Assembly (NCBI RefSeq): GCF_005222815.1
Contig: NZ_STGB01000002.1
Coordinates: forward strand, 1-64,000
From: Roseomonas sp. AR75
GTDB taxonomy: Bacteria; Pseudomonadota; Alphaproteobacteria; Acetobacterales; Acetobacteraceae
DNA: 64,000 nucleotides
Reading direction: 5' to 3'
The translations under genes were made by a program, and so were the position numbers. Of this stretch, positions 33,332 through 41,954 are shown in pieces. A model generated the notes under the pieces. The model searched no databases. It saw only the letters and a program-made list of their open reading frames with translations, and was not told where the DNA came from. Every line of letters starts with the position of its first letter. The first letter of the stretch is position 1.

Positions 33332-34149
33332 CAGGCGGCCCTCCCCCCGAACAGGCGCGAGAAGATGCCCTTCTTCTGCGCTTCCAGGAAACGGTGCTCC
33401 ACCTTCTCGCCGAGGAAGCGGCCGACCGCATCCTTGTAGGCCTGGCCGGCGATGCTCTCGGCGTCCATCACCACGGGCGTGCCGGTGTTCGACGCGCGCA
33501 GCACGCTCTCGCTCTCGGGGATGACGCCGAGCAGCGGGATCGCCAGGATCTCGCGGATGTCGTCGAGCTTGAGCATCTCGCCCTTCTCGACGCGGGCGGG
33601 GTCGTAGCGGGTGACGAGCAGATGCTCCTTCACGGGCTCCCGCTTCTCCTCCGCCCGCTTCGACTTCGACTGCAGCACGCCGAGGATGCGGTCGGAATCG
33701 CGGACCGAGGAGACCTCGGGGTTGGTCACCACGATCGCCTGGTCGGCGAAATACAGCGCCAGCAGCGCGCCCTTCTCGATGCCGGCGGGGCTGTCGCAGA
33801 GGATGTAGTCGTGGTCCTTCGCCAGCTCGTCGATGATCTGGCCGACGCCTTCCTTGGTCAGCGCGTCCTTGTCGCGGGTCTGGCTGGCCGGAAGGATCGA
33901 GAGTGAATCGACACGCTTGTCCTTGATCAGCGCCTGGTTCAGCCGCGCCTCGCCCTGGATCACGTTGACGATGTCGAACACCACGCGGCGCTCGACGCCC
34001 ATGATCAGGTCGAGGTTGCGCAGGCCGACGTCGAAGTCGATCACCACCACCTTCTTGCCGCGCTGCGCGAGGCCGGTGGCGAAGGCGGCCGAGCTGGTGG
34101 TCTTGCCGACCCCTCCCTTCCCCGATGTGACGACGATGACTTCCGCCAT
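33331..34149 (-). CDS. minD: MinD, septum-site-determining ATPase
   Basis: A 272-residue ParA/MinD ATPase with the deviant Walker A GKGGVGKTT (10-18), switch regions VIDFDVGLRNLDLIMG and LCDSPAGIEKGA, and a C-terminal amphipathic helix (EAQKKGIFSRLFGG) that binds the membrane in the ATP state. It recruits MinC and MinE. It lies 35 bases after minC and is coupled to minE. Confidence 0.95.
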   Translation of the reverse strand: MAEVIVVTSGKGGVGKTTSSAAFATGLAQRGKKVVVIDFDVGLRNLDLIMGVERRVVFDIVNVIQGEARLNQALIKDKRVDSLSILPASQTRDKDALTKEGVGQIIDELAKDHDYILCDSPAGIEKGALLALYFADQAIVVTNPEVSSVRDSDRILGVLQSKSKRAEEKREPVKEHLLVTRYDPARVEKGEMLKLDDIREILAIPLLGVIPESESVLRASNTGTPVVMDAESIAGQAYKDAVGRFLGEKVEHRFLEAQKKGIFSRLFGGRAA

Positions 34150-34184
34150 GCAAACCCCCTGCCTTGTCCCTGTCGCCGACGCTG

Positions 34185-34967
34185 TCAGGCCAGCGGATCG
34201 AAACGCATCTGCTCGCCGATGAGGCGGGCCATCACGGCCTTGCCGATCGGCGCACCGCCGAGGCCTTCCCGCACCGCGTAGTAGCCGGCGATGGAGACGA
34301 GCTCGGGGTCGAAATGGGTCGCGAAGATCCGCGCCTCCGTCGCCGACTGGCCGCCGGCGATGGCGCGGCCGAGCAACCGCCCGTACACGTGGATGTTGCC
34401 GTCCGCGATGACCTCGGCGCCCGGATTGACCGTGCCGACCACGATCAGGTCGGCGCCCTGCGCCCAGATGCGCGTGCCGGCGCGGACCGGCTGGTCCACG
34501 ATCATCGCGGGCTTCGCGGCGGCCTGCTGCTGTTGCTGCGGGGCGGGCGGCGGCGCGGGCTCCGGCGGTGCTGCGGCAGGCACGGGTTCCGGCGCGGGCT
34601 CGGCCGCGGCGATCTCGGTCGCCTTCCCGCCGGCCATGCGCAGCGGCGGCAGGCCGACGCCCATCGCGGCGTTGCGCATCTCCGGCGTGCCGCCGGTGGT
34701 GCCGACGGGCACGATCTCGATGGCGCGCAGCCCCTGCGCCAGCGCGGCGAAGTCGACCTCCTCGGGCCGGGCGCTGATATCGTCCAGCCCGATCACCACG
34801 GGGGCGAAGCGCAGAAAGCCCGGGGCGCGGCGGAACTGGTCGCCGATCGCCGGCACCACGACCTCCGCCCGATGATCGAGCAGGCGCAGCACCAGCAGGT
34901 TGAAATTGGCCCCGCGGAGCCGGAAGGGCTCTAGGCGGGGGCCGGTGGGCCTGGGCGCAGCGGGCAT
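34185..34967 (-). CDS. minC: MinC, septum-site-determining inhibitor
   Basis: A 260-residue MinC, first gene of the minCDE operon. The N-terminal domain (FRLRGANFNLLVLRLLD, residues 15-31) and the C-terminal beta-helix (PVRAGTRIWAQGADLIVVGTVNPGAEVIADGNIHVYGRLLGRA, about 160-203) are both present. They are joined by an Ala/Pro/Gln-rich linker (about 118-152, with QQQQQ). MinC blocks FtsZ assembly away from mid-cell and binds MinD through the C-terminal domain. Confidence 0.92.
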   Translation of the reverse strand: MPAAPRPTGPRLEPFRLRGANFNLLVLRLLDHRAEVVVPAIGDQFRRAPGFLRFAPVVIGLDDISARPEEVDFAALAQGLRAIEIVPVGTTGGTPEMRNAAMGVGLPPLRMAGGKATEIAAAEPAPEPVPAAAPPEPAPPPAPQQQQQAAAKPAMIVDQPVRAGTRIWAQGADLIVVGTVNPGAEVIADGNIHVYGRLLGRAIAGGQSATEARIFATHFDPELVSIAGYYAVREGLGGAPIGKAVMARLIGEQMRFDPLA

Positions 34968-35114
34968 CGCGGCAATGGTTTCTCGCGCTTGGGGGGCTTT
35001 CAGCGTCTATAGCCGTGGCCCCCGCGGCGGCGAAGCCTTCTTCCGCAGCTATTACGGAATCAAGGCGCTTGGCGGGGAAAGCTCAGGCCGCAGGTCAACT
35101 GCGACTCGGCGCGG

Positions 35115-36080
35115 TCAGCCGCCGCGGATGTTGAGGCTGCGCACCAGCTCGCTCCACTTGGCGACCTCCACGCGCAGATGGGCGGCCAGCGCCTCCGGCG
35201 AGGTGTCCTCGAATACATCCACCCCGGCGCGCGCCAGGCGCTCCTTCGTCGCGGGATCACGCACCGCGGCGGCCGCGGCGGCGGAGATCGGGCGGATCGC
35301 GGCGTCGGGCGTGCCGGCCGGCGCGTAGATGCCATTCCAGGCGGAGCTGTCGTAGCCGGCCACCCCGGCCTCGGCGAGGCTCGGCAGCGCCGGCAGCATG
35401 GAGCTGCGCTGCGCGGTGGTCACCGCCAGGCCCCGCACCCGGTTGCCGGCCATCAGCGGCGCCAGCAGCGTCTGGCTGTCGATCATGAAGTCCACGCGCC
35501 CGGCGGTGAGGTCGGAGACGCCCTGCGGCGTGGTGCGGTAGGGCACCACGGTGAAGCCGACGCCGGTGATCTTGCGCAGCAGCTCCGCCGAGAGATGGCT
35601 GGTCGCGCCGATGCCGGCGGTGCCGAAATTCGCCTCCCCGTTGCGACTGCGCAGCCACGCCAGGAACGAGGGCACGTCGGTGGCGGGGACCGAGGGATGC
35701 ACGACCACCACGAAGGGCTGGCGCGTGGTGAGCGCCACGGGCGCATAGCTCTCGATCGGGTCGAAGGGGAAATTGGCGTAGAGCGCCTTCATCGCGGTGT
35801 GGCCGACGCTGCCGACCATGATGGTGTTGCCGTCCGGCGCGGCGCGCGCAGCCGCGGCGGCGCCGATGGTGCTGCCGGCGCCGCCCATGTTCTCGATCAC
35901 CATGGGCCGGCCGAGCGCGGGCGACATGAACTCGATCAGGATACGCGCCACCACGTCGGTGAGCCCACCGACGCCGAAGGGCACGATCACCCGGATCGGG
36001 CGCGGCGACTGGGCCAGCGCGGGCTTGGCGAGCGGCGTGGCGGCAAGCGTGGCGAGCAGCGCGCGGCGATGGATGGTCAT
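35115..36080 (-). CDS. Bug/TctC-family solute-binding protein
   Basis: A 321-residue periplasmic binding protein: signal peptide TIHRRALLATLAATPLAKPALA, then RPIRVIVPFGVGGLTDVVARIL, MVIENMGGAGSTIGAAAAA and VVPYRTTPQGVSDL. GGGGAGAG lies before the ATG at 36080. It is divergent from the NMT1-like gene, a second and unrelated type of binding protein. Ligand unknown, probably a small carboxylate. No cognate membrane components are encoded nearby. Confidence 0.87.
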   Translation of the reverse strand: MTIHRRALLATLAATPLAKPALAQSPRPIRVIVPFGVGGLTDVVARILIEFMSPALGRPMVIENMGGAGSTIGAAAAARAAPDGNTIMVGSVGHTAMKALYANFPFDPIESYAPVALTTRQPFVVVVHPSVPATDVPSFLAWLRSRNGEANFGTAGIGATSHLSAELLRKITGVGFTVVPYRTTPQGVSDLTAGRVDFMIDSQTLLAPLMAGNRVRGLAVTTAQRSSMLPALPSLAEAGVAGYDSSAWNGIYAPAGTPDAAIRPISAAAAAAVRDPATKERLARAGVDVFEDTSPEALAAHLRVEVAKWSELVRSLNIRGG

Positions 36081-36157
36081 CTCGTTCTCTCCCCCTGTTT
36101 CAGGACTGGGGGAGTTTGCTGCAATCTGCGGGCCAGGCCGAGACCCGGAGGCGCGAC

Positions 36158-37060
36158 GTGACCGCATTGCGACTGCAGGAGCCCTTCCGGGCCGTCTTCT
36201 ACACGCCCTTCTACGCGGCGCTCGCGCGCGGCGATTTCGCGGCGCAGGGCCTGGAGGTGGAGCTGCTGACCGTAGGCGATCCCGACCGGGCCGCGCAGAA
36301 CCTGCTCGCCGGCGCGGCAGACCTGGCCTGGAGCGGACCGATGCGTGTGATCCGCGAGCAGGCGCGCGAGGGCGGCGGGCCGCTGGTGAGCTTCGGCGCG
36401 GTGGTGATGCGCGATCCCTTCCTGCTGCTCGGCCTCGGTGCCCGGCCCGGCTTCACGGTGAAGGATCTCGTGGGGATGACGCTTGGCGTGGTGAGCGAGG
36501 TGCCGACGCCCTGGTGGTGCCTGCAATACGATCTGGCGCGCGCCGGCCTTGGCGCCGATGCAGCGCGGGTGGTCACGGGTAACGACATGGCCGCGAACAT
36601 GGCGGCGGTGGCCGAGGGGAAGCTCCAGGTCGCCATGCTGTTCGAGCCCTTCGCCAGCCTGCTGGAGGATCGCGGCGGCGCGGTGTGGTATGCGCAGGCC
36701 TCGCGCGGCCCGACCAGCTACACGGCCTTCTATGCCACCCGCGCCGCGCTGCGCGAGAAGCGGGAGGCGCTGCGCGGCATGGTGCGCGGCATCGCCGCGA
36801 CGCAGGCCTGGCTGCATGCCGCAACCGCCAAGGAGATCGCCGCGACGGTCGCGCCCTTCTTCGCGGATATCGCGCGGGCGCTGCTGGAACGCGCCATCGC
36901 CCGCTACAAGGGCCTCGATCTCTGGAGCCGCACGCCGCATTTCCCGCGCGAGGCCTTCGAGACGCTGCAGGCGGCCATGCTCGGCGCCGGCGCCATCGCC
37001 CGCGCGCCGGGATTCGATGCCTGCGTGGACGTGGCGATCGTTGAGGAAGCGCTGGCATGA
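36158..37060 (+). CDS. NMT1/THI5-like binding protein without a signal peptide
   Basis: A 300-residue protein of the SsuA/THI5 (NMT1) solute-binding fold. It contains FYTPFYAALARGDFAAQGLEVEL (about 13-35), AAQNLLAGAADLAWSGPMRVI, GMTLGVVSEVPTPWWCLQYDL and AMLFEPFASLLED. Homologues feed ABC importers for pyrimidines, sulfonates or nitrate. It begins directly with the first domain strand; the GTG at 36158, with GGAGGCG before it, is the best start and leaves no signal peptide. It could therefore be a cytoplasmic enzyme or sensor. It overlaps the thioesterase gene (ATGA). Confidence 0.72.
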   Translation: MTALRLQEPFRAVFYTPFYAALARGDFAAQGLEVELLTVGDPDRAAQNLLAGAADLAWSGPMRVIREQAREGGGPLVSFGAVVMRDPFLLLGLGARPGFTVKDLVGMTLGVVSEVPTPWWCLQYDLARAGLGADAARVVTGNDMAANMAAVAEGKLQVAMLFEPFASLLEDRGGAVWYAQASRGPTSYTAFYATRAALREKREALRGMVRGIAATQAWLHAATAKEIAATVAPFFADIARALLERAIARYKGLDLWSRTPHFPREAFETLQAAMLGAGAIARAPGFDACVDVAIVEEALA

Positions 37061-37506
37061 GCAAGGCGCGGCCGACGCGCGGCGAGTACAGCTTCTTCCT
37101 GGAGATCCCGACGCGCTGGATGGACAACGACGTGTATCGGCACGTCAACAACGTGACCTACTATTCCTGGTTCGACACGGTGGTGGCGCGCTTCCTGCTG
37201 GGTTCGGGGGCGATCAACCTGGTGGACAGCCCCGTGATCGGCGTGGTGGTGGAAACGCTCTGCCGCTACCACGCGCCGATCGCCTTCCCGGAGACGGTCA
37301 CCGCCGGGCTGCGGGTGGAGCGGCTGGGCAATACCTCGATCCGCTACGGCATCGCGATCTTCCGCGAGGATGACGACGAGGCCAGCGCGGACGGCCATTT
37401 CGTGCATGTCTATGTCGATCGCGCGACGCAGGCGAAGCCCCAGGCGCTGCCGGCCCTGCTGCGGGAGGCTGCGGCGGCGCTGGTGGTGAACGTGGCGGAA
37501 CGGTAA
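37057..37506 (+). CDS. Acyl-CoA thioesterase, 4HBT hot-dog family
   Basis: A 149-residue hot-dog protein. The family motif is RWMDNDVYRHVNNVTYYSWFD (residues 20-40), with Asp23/Asp25 and HVNN as in the 4-hydroxybenzoyl-CoA thioesterase branch. RLGNTSIRYGIAIFRED follows as the central strands. It is translationally coupled to the NMT1-like gene (ATGA overlap at 37057), so they likely work in one process. The acyl group released is unknown. Confidence 0.87.
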   Translation: MSKARPTRGEYSFFLEIPTRWMDNDVYRHVNNVTYYSWFDTVVARFLLGSGAINLVDSPVIGVVVETLCRYHAPIAFPETVTAGLRVERLGNTSIRYGIAIFREDDDEASADGHFVHVYVDRATQAKPQALPALLREAAAALVVNVAER

Positions 37507-37526
37507 GTGCGTTGATGCAAAGGGGA

Positions 37527-37570
37527 TCCCCCCACCCCGACCCTCCCCCGCAAGCGCGGGGGAGGGAGAT
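37527..37570. repeat. Family A palindrome
   Basis: CCCTCCCCCGC (37541-37551), loop AAGC, and GCGGGGGAGGG (37556-37566), preceded by CCCCACCCCGA. It lies between two plus-strand genes, 18 bases before the dehydrogenase start. Confidence 0.86.
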
Positions 37571-37584
37571 GACGAGGAACCGAT

Positions 37585-38544
37585 ATGCCGTCGCTCTCCC
37601 GCCTTGCGATCCTTGACGACTACCAGGGCGTCGCGCTGTCCATGGGGCCGTGGGACCGCCTACCGAAATCCCTCTCCATCGAGGTGTTCCGCGACACGCT
37701 GAAGGACCGCGAGGCTCTGGTGCAGCGCCTTGCCCCCTTCGACGCCATCCTGGGCATGCGGGAACGCACGCCCTTCCCCGCCGCGCTGATCGAGCGGCTG
37801 CCGAATCTCAAGCTGCTGATCACCACGGGCGAGCGCAACCGCGGCTTCGACGTGGCGGCGGCGAAGGCGCGCGGCATCACCGTGAGCGGCACGCCCGGCG
37901 CGGGCGCGCCGACGGTGGACATCACCTGGGCGCTGATCCTGAACCTGCTGCGCAACGTGCCGGCGGAGATGGAGAGCCTGCGCGCCGGCCGCTGGCAGAC
38001 CACCGTCGGCACCTCTGCCGGCGGGCTGACGCTCGGCGTGGTCGGGCTCGGCAAGCTCGGCACGCGGGTGGCGGCGGTGGGCAAGGCGCTGGGGATGAAG
38101 GTCATCGCCTGGAGCCAGAACCTGACGCCGGAGAAGGCCGAAGCTGCCGGCGTGGCGTATGCGACGAAGGAGGAGCTTTTCGCCCGCGCCGATGTCGTCA
38201 CGCTGCATGTGATTCTCTCGGACCGTTCGCGCGGCCTGGTCGGCGCGGCGGACCTGGCGCGGATGAAGCCCGGCGCGATCATCGTGAACACCTCCCGCGC
38301 GCCGCTGATCGACCAGGCCGCGCTGATCGCCGCGCTCAACGAGCGCAGAATCCGCGCCGGGCTCGACGTGTTCGACGACGAGCCGCTGCCGCCGGACGCG
38401 CCGATCCTCGCCTGCCCGAACACGATGCTGACGCCGCATCTCGGCTATGTCTCGAGCCAGGCCTATGCCGCCTATTTCGAGGGCGCCGTTGCGGCGATCG
38501 AGGGCTACATGGCCGGCAAGCCCGTGATGGAACTGCCGGCATGA
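37585..38544 (+). CDS. D-2-hydroxyacid dehydrogenase
   Basis: A 319-residue NAD-dependent D-isomer-specific dehydrogenase. It has GVVGLGKLGTRVA (nucleotide binding, about 150-162), the substrate-binding arginine in VNTSRAPLID, the catalytic-pair glutamate in DVFDDEPLP and histidine in MLTPHLGYVS. Such enzymes act on glyoxylate, hydroxypyruvate or longer 2-keto acids. The stop overlaps the start of the HGGYW hydrolase gene (ATGA), so they are coupled. Confidence 0.88.
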   Translation: MPSLSRLAILDDYQGVALSMGPWDRLPKSLSIEVFRDTLKDREALVQRLAPFDAILGMRERTPFPAALIERLPNLKLLITTGERNRGFDVAAAKARGITVSGTPGAGAPTVDITWALILNLLRNVPAEMESLRAGRWQTTVGTSAGGLTLGVVGLGKLGTRVAAVGKALGMKVIAWSQNLTPEKAEAAGVAYATKEELFARADVVTLHVILSDRSRGLVGAADLARMKPGAIIVNTSRAPLIDQAALIAALNERRIRAGLDVFDDEPLPPDAPILACPNTMLTPHLGYVSSQAYAAYFEGAVAAIEGYMAGKPVMELPA

Positions 38545-39371
38545 GCCCCCTCCCCGGCTTCTGGGCCGCCGCCAGCCAGGCGGAGCGCGACGCCGCCTAT
38601 GACAATGCCGGCGCCGTCGACGACAGCCCCGCGCTGATCGCCGAGCGCAACGCCGCCGCCGCCGCCTTCCGCGCCGCGCATGCCGGGCATCTCGACCTGC
38701 GCTTCGGCGACAGCGAACGCGAGGCCTGGGACATCTTCCCCGGCCGCGACCCGCACGCGCCCTGCCTGGTCTTCATCCATGGCGGCTACTGGCAGCGCAA
38801 CCGGCGCGAGGATTTTGCCCACCTCGCCGAAGGCGCGCTGGCGATGGGCTGGAGCTTCGCCTGCAACGGCTACACGCTGGCGCCCGAAGCCTCGCTGACG
38901 CGCATCGCCTGGCAGGTGCAGGCGGCGCTGGACTGGCTCTCGGCGCATGGCGCGGAACACGGCATCGCCGGGCCGCTGGTTGCCTCGGGCTGGTCGGCGG
39001 GCGGGCATCTGACGGCGCTGGCGCTGGAGCATCCCGCGGTGACGGCGGGCCTCGCCATCTCCGGCATCTTCGAACTCGCGCCGATCCGCGACACCAACCT
39101 CAACGCCGCGCTGAAGCTGACCGAGGAGCAGATCGCGGAACTCTCCCCGATGCGCCGGCCGATCGTCCAGAAGCCGCTGGCGATCGCCTATGGCAGCGCG
39201 GAGCTGCCGGAACTCTGCCGCCAGTCGCGCGACTTCCACGCGCTGCGCAGCGCCGCGCATGCGCCGGGCCCGCTGGTGCCGGTGCCGGGCGCCGATCATT
39301 TCCGCGTGCTGGAGGCGCTGCGCGTGCCGGATGGCAGCCTGCTGCGCGTGGCGGCGACGCTGCTGAGCTAA
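38541..39371 (+). CDS. Alpha/beta hydrolase, kynurenine formamidase-like
   Basis: A 276-residue alpha/beta hydrolase. The oxyanion-hole motif HGGYW (80-84) is the mark of the arylformamidase/carboxylesterase branch; the nucleophile is Ser152 in GWSAGG, and His in GADHFRVLE completes the triad. Kynurenine formamidase splits N-formylkynurenine in tryptophan breakdown, but related esterases share the motifs, and no other kynurenine gene is seen here. It is coupled to the hydroxyacid dehydrogenase. The last 4 bases overlap the convergent nuclease-like gene. Confidence 0.78.
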   Translation: MSPLPGFWAAASQAERDAAYDNAGAVDDSPALIAERNAAAAAFRAAHAGHLDLRFGDSEREAWDIFPGRDPHAPCLVFIHGGYWQRNRREDFAHLAEGALAMGWSFACNGYTLAPEASLTRIAWQVQAALDWLSAHGAEHGIAGPLVASGWSAGGHLTALALEHPAVTAGLAISGIFELAPIRDTNLNAALKLTEEQIAELSPMRRPIVQKPLAIAYGSAELPELCRQSRDFHALRSAAHAPGPLVPVPGADHFRVLEALRVPDGSLLRVAATLLS

Positions 39372-40087
39372 TCCAGCATCGGCGGCCGCTTGGCGCCGAG
39401 ATCCACCTCCGCCACCAGCGGCAGGTGGTCTGAGGCGCGGCGCGCCAACGGCGTGTCATGCGCGCGCACGGCCGGGATAAGGCCGGGGCGGTCGCCCATG
39501 ATGCGGTCGAGCGACAGCGCGGGACCGAAAGAGGGGAAGGTCGGGGCACGTAGCGGCGTGCCGAAGACCGGGCGCAGCACCTCCAGCGCCGCACCGCCGT
39601 CGCGCCGCTCGTTCAGGTCGCCGAGCAGCAGCGTCGGCAGCGCGGAGCCGACGCCGTCCCGCATCGCCTGCAGCAGCCGCCGCGCCTGCTCCCGGCGCCG
39701 CTCCGCGCCCAGGCTGAGATGCGTCGCGAGCAGGCGGAACGGCCCGTGGCCCAGGTCGAGCTCCGCCATGATGGCGCCGCGCGGCTCCATGCCGCCGAGG
39801 CGGATGCCCACAGGCGCCCGCAGCACGCGCGCATACTGCGTCACCAGCAGCACGTTGCCGCGCCACCCGAGATGCTCCGGCCGCTGCGTTACTGCCAGCG
39901 GGCGCAGGCCGAGGCAGGCGAGGATGCGAGCGTCGAGCATGTCGGCGCCGGGGCGCAGCCAGTGCTGCGCCTCCTGCAGGGCGATGACCTCCGCGCCGAG
40001 ATCCGCGACCACGTCGAGGATGCGGCGTGGATTGTACCAGCCCGCCGCGCCCCAGCCGCGATGGATGTTGTAGGTGGCGACCCGCAC
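39368..40087 (-). CDS. Endonuclease/exonuclease/phosphatase family protein
   Basis: A 239-residue EEP-fold hydrolase with all usual catalytic elements: YNIHRG (Asn near residue 7), ALQEAQ (Glu 38-39), ATHLSLGAERR (His), LLGDLNERRD (Asp/Asn) and SDHLPLVA (Asp-His). Possible substrates are phospholipids (as in the cardiolipin-linked YbhP type) or nucleic acids. The start is a GTG that directly follows the TGA of the upstream membrane protein gene, so the two form an operon. Confidence 0.82.
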   Translation of the reverse strand: MRVATYNIHRGWGAAGWYNPRRILDVVADLGAEVIALQEAQHWLRPGADMLDARILACLGLRPLAVTQRPEHLGWRGNVLLVTQYARVLRAPVGIRLGGMEPRGAIMAELDLGHGPFRLLATHLSLGAERRREQARRLLQAMRDGVGSALPTLLLGDLNERRDGGAALEVLRPVFGTPLRAPTFPSFGPALSLDRIMGDRPGLIPAVRAHDTPLARRASDHLPLVAEVDLGAKRPPMLD

Positions 40088-40693
40088 TCAGCGCGCGGTC
40101 CCGAAGCGGTGCCAGAGCGCCGCGCCGGCGGCGCTGCCCGACGCGGTCAGCAGCACATCCGTCCAGGTGTCGCGCCAGTCGCCGATGATCGCGATGGCCC
40201 ATTCGAACGCCTCCCACGCGACACCCAGCGCCAGGCCGAAGCCGGCGCCGACCAACGCCATGCGCCCTGCGCCACGCTGCCGGCCATCGGCGAGCAGCAG
40301 CGCGGCGAACACCGCGCCGGCCAGCACGCCGCTGAGCAGGTGCACGACCTCGTCATAGGGGTTCACGCCATAAAAGTAGTTCAGCCCGTAGCCGGGGCTG
40401 GCGAGCAGCGTGGCGAGCACCGGGGCGCTGTCGAGCGTCCGCGGCAGGGCGCGCAGGCGCCAGGGCAGGGCCTGCATCCGCTCGCGCGGCGGCAGGATCA
40501 GGCCCAGGCAGCCGAGCAGCGCCGCGGCGGTGCCGATGGCGGCGCTGCGCTTCTCGGCCGACCACAGCAGCAGGATCACCGCGGCGAGCGCACCGAGGCA
40601 GAGCCAGGTCAACACGGCATGTCGCCGCAAATCCTGCCGCGTCAGCAGCGCCAATCGAGCCTCCCGGTCAGCGGCTTCTGCCGCACAGGCCAT
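40088..40693 (-). CDS. DUF2238/YjdF-like membrane protein
   Basis: A 201-residue membrane protein with about five hydrophobic helices. The segment YDEVVHLLSGVLAGAVFAALLL, followed by GVAWEAFEWAIA and DTWTDVLLTASGSAAGAAL, fits the pattern of conserved D-H, WE-E and D-D residues in the YjdF/DUF2238 family; its function is unknown. The ATG at 40693 is the most likely start, with AGGGAGG somewhat far upstream. It directly abuts the EEP gene, and the pairing suggests a membrane or lipid-linked role for both. Confidence 0.65.
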   Translation of the reverse strand: MACAAEAADREARLALLTRQDLRRHAVLTWLCLGALAAVILLLWSAEKRSAAIGTAAALLGCLGLILPPRERMQALPWRLRALPRTLDSAPVLATLLASPGYGLNYFYGVNPYDEVVHLLSGVLAGAVFAALLLADGRQRGAGRMALVGAGFGLALGVAWEAFEWAIAIIGDWRDTWTDVLLTASGSAAGAALWHRFGTAR

Positions 40694-40768
40694 GAACGCG
40701 GGCGCGCCTCCCTGGTGGCATGGCGCGACCCTTCCCCCTGCCTCACGCGCCGCGCTAGCCTCGGTTCC

Positions 40769-41941
40769 ATGCCGACCATCGCCGCGATCCAGGCCTTCCC
40801 GATCCGAAGCGACCTGGTCGGCGGCCCGCCGCGCACCAAACCGCGCCGTCCCAGCTGGAACGGCAAGGCCGAGGTCGCCGGGCCGATGGCGCGGCATGCG
40901 CGCTTCAAGGTGGACCGGACGATCTGGCGACCCTCCTGGCCCGGCGTCGGCTGCCTGGTGACGGCCAGCGACGGCACATGGGGCTTCGGCATCACGCGCT
41001 ATGCGGGGCCGGTGATCCCCACCATCGAGAGCCACCTGGCGCCGCTGCTGATCGGCGAGGATGCGCTGGCGACCGAGACGCTGTGGGACATGATGGCCCG
41101 CATGGCCTCGCCTTATTCCGCCGCCGGGCTGGCGTCCTACGCGATCAGCGCGGTGGACCTCGCGCTGTGGGACCTCAAGGGCAAGATCCTGGGGCAGCCG
41201 GTGTGGCGGCTGATCGGCGGGCCGGCGCGGCGCGCCATCCCCTGCTACGCCACCGGCGGCGACACGGACTGGCACATGGAACTCGGCTTCCGCGCCACCA
41301 AGCTGCCGCTGCCCTATGGCCCGGCCGACGGCCTGCCCGGGCTGAACCGCAACGAGGACCTGGTCGCGCGCACGCGGGAGATGATCGGCCGCGACGTGGA
41401 GCTGATGCTGGATTGCTGGATGGCGCTCGACGTCGAATACGCCGTACGCTTGGCCGAACGGCTGCGCCCGCATGGCCTGCGCTGGATCGAGGACTGCCTC
41501 ATCCCGGAGGACATGGACGGTCAGGAATCGCTCAGAAAGCGTCTGCCCTGGATGGGGCTGGCGACGGGCGAGCACTGGTACATGCCGCCGCCCTTCCTGC
41601 ATGCCGCGGCGCGCCGCATGGCCGACGTGCTGCAGCCCGACATCGCCTGGGCCGGCGGGCTGACGGCGCTGCTGCGCATCCACGCCATCGCGGATGCCGC
41701 CGGCATCGCGGTGATCCCGCATGCGGGGATGAACACGCCCTATGGCCAGCATCTCGGCTTCGCCATGCCGGGCGCGCCGATGGGCGAGATGTTCGTGGGC
41801 ACCGCCCCCGGCATTCCGCTGGAGGAGACGCGGCTGTTCCCCGGCATGGCCGTGCCGGCGGAGGGCGATCTCGTGCCGAACGACGCGCCCGGCTTCGGAC
41901 TCGGCGCCACGCTCGATGACATAGCGGCGATGAAGCCGTGA
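40769..41941 (+). CDS. Enolase-superfamily dehydratase, L-rhamnonate dehydratase-like
   Basis: A 390-residue enzyme of the mandelate racemase/enolase superfamily. The metal ligands are Asp215 in LMLDCWM, Glu241 in WIEDCL and Glu268 in TGEHW; His318 in VIPHAGM is the expected catalytic base. The stretch ATKLPLPYGPADG with Lys178, and LDCWM/VDYA-like context, match L-rhamnonate dehydratase (RhmD) closely. It would remove water from a sugar acid to give a 2-keto-3-deoxy acid. A Bug-type binding protein follows 13 bases later, which may capture the sugar acid or a related compound. Confidence 0.82.
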   Translation: MPTIAAIQAFPIRSDLVGGPPRTKPRRPSWNGKAEVAGPMARHARFKVDRTIWRPSWPGVGCLVTASDGTWGFGITRYAGPVIPTIESHLAPLLIGEDALATETLWDMMARMASPYSAAGLASYAISAVDLALWDLKGKILGQPVWRLIGGPARRAIPCYATGGDTDWHMELGFRATKLPLPYGPADGLPGLNRNEDLVARTREMIGRDVELMLDCWMALDVEYAVRLAERLRPHGLRWIEDCLIPEDMDGQESLRKRLPWMGLATGEHWYMPPPFLHAAARRMADVLQPDIAWAGGLTALLRIHAIADAAGIAVIPHAGMNTPYGQHLGFAMPGAPMGEMFVGTAPGIPLEETRLFPGMAVPAEGDLVPNDAPGFGLGATLDDIAAMKP

Positions 41942-41954
41942 AGGAGGAAGGTCC

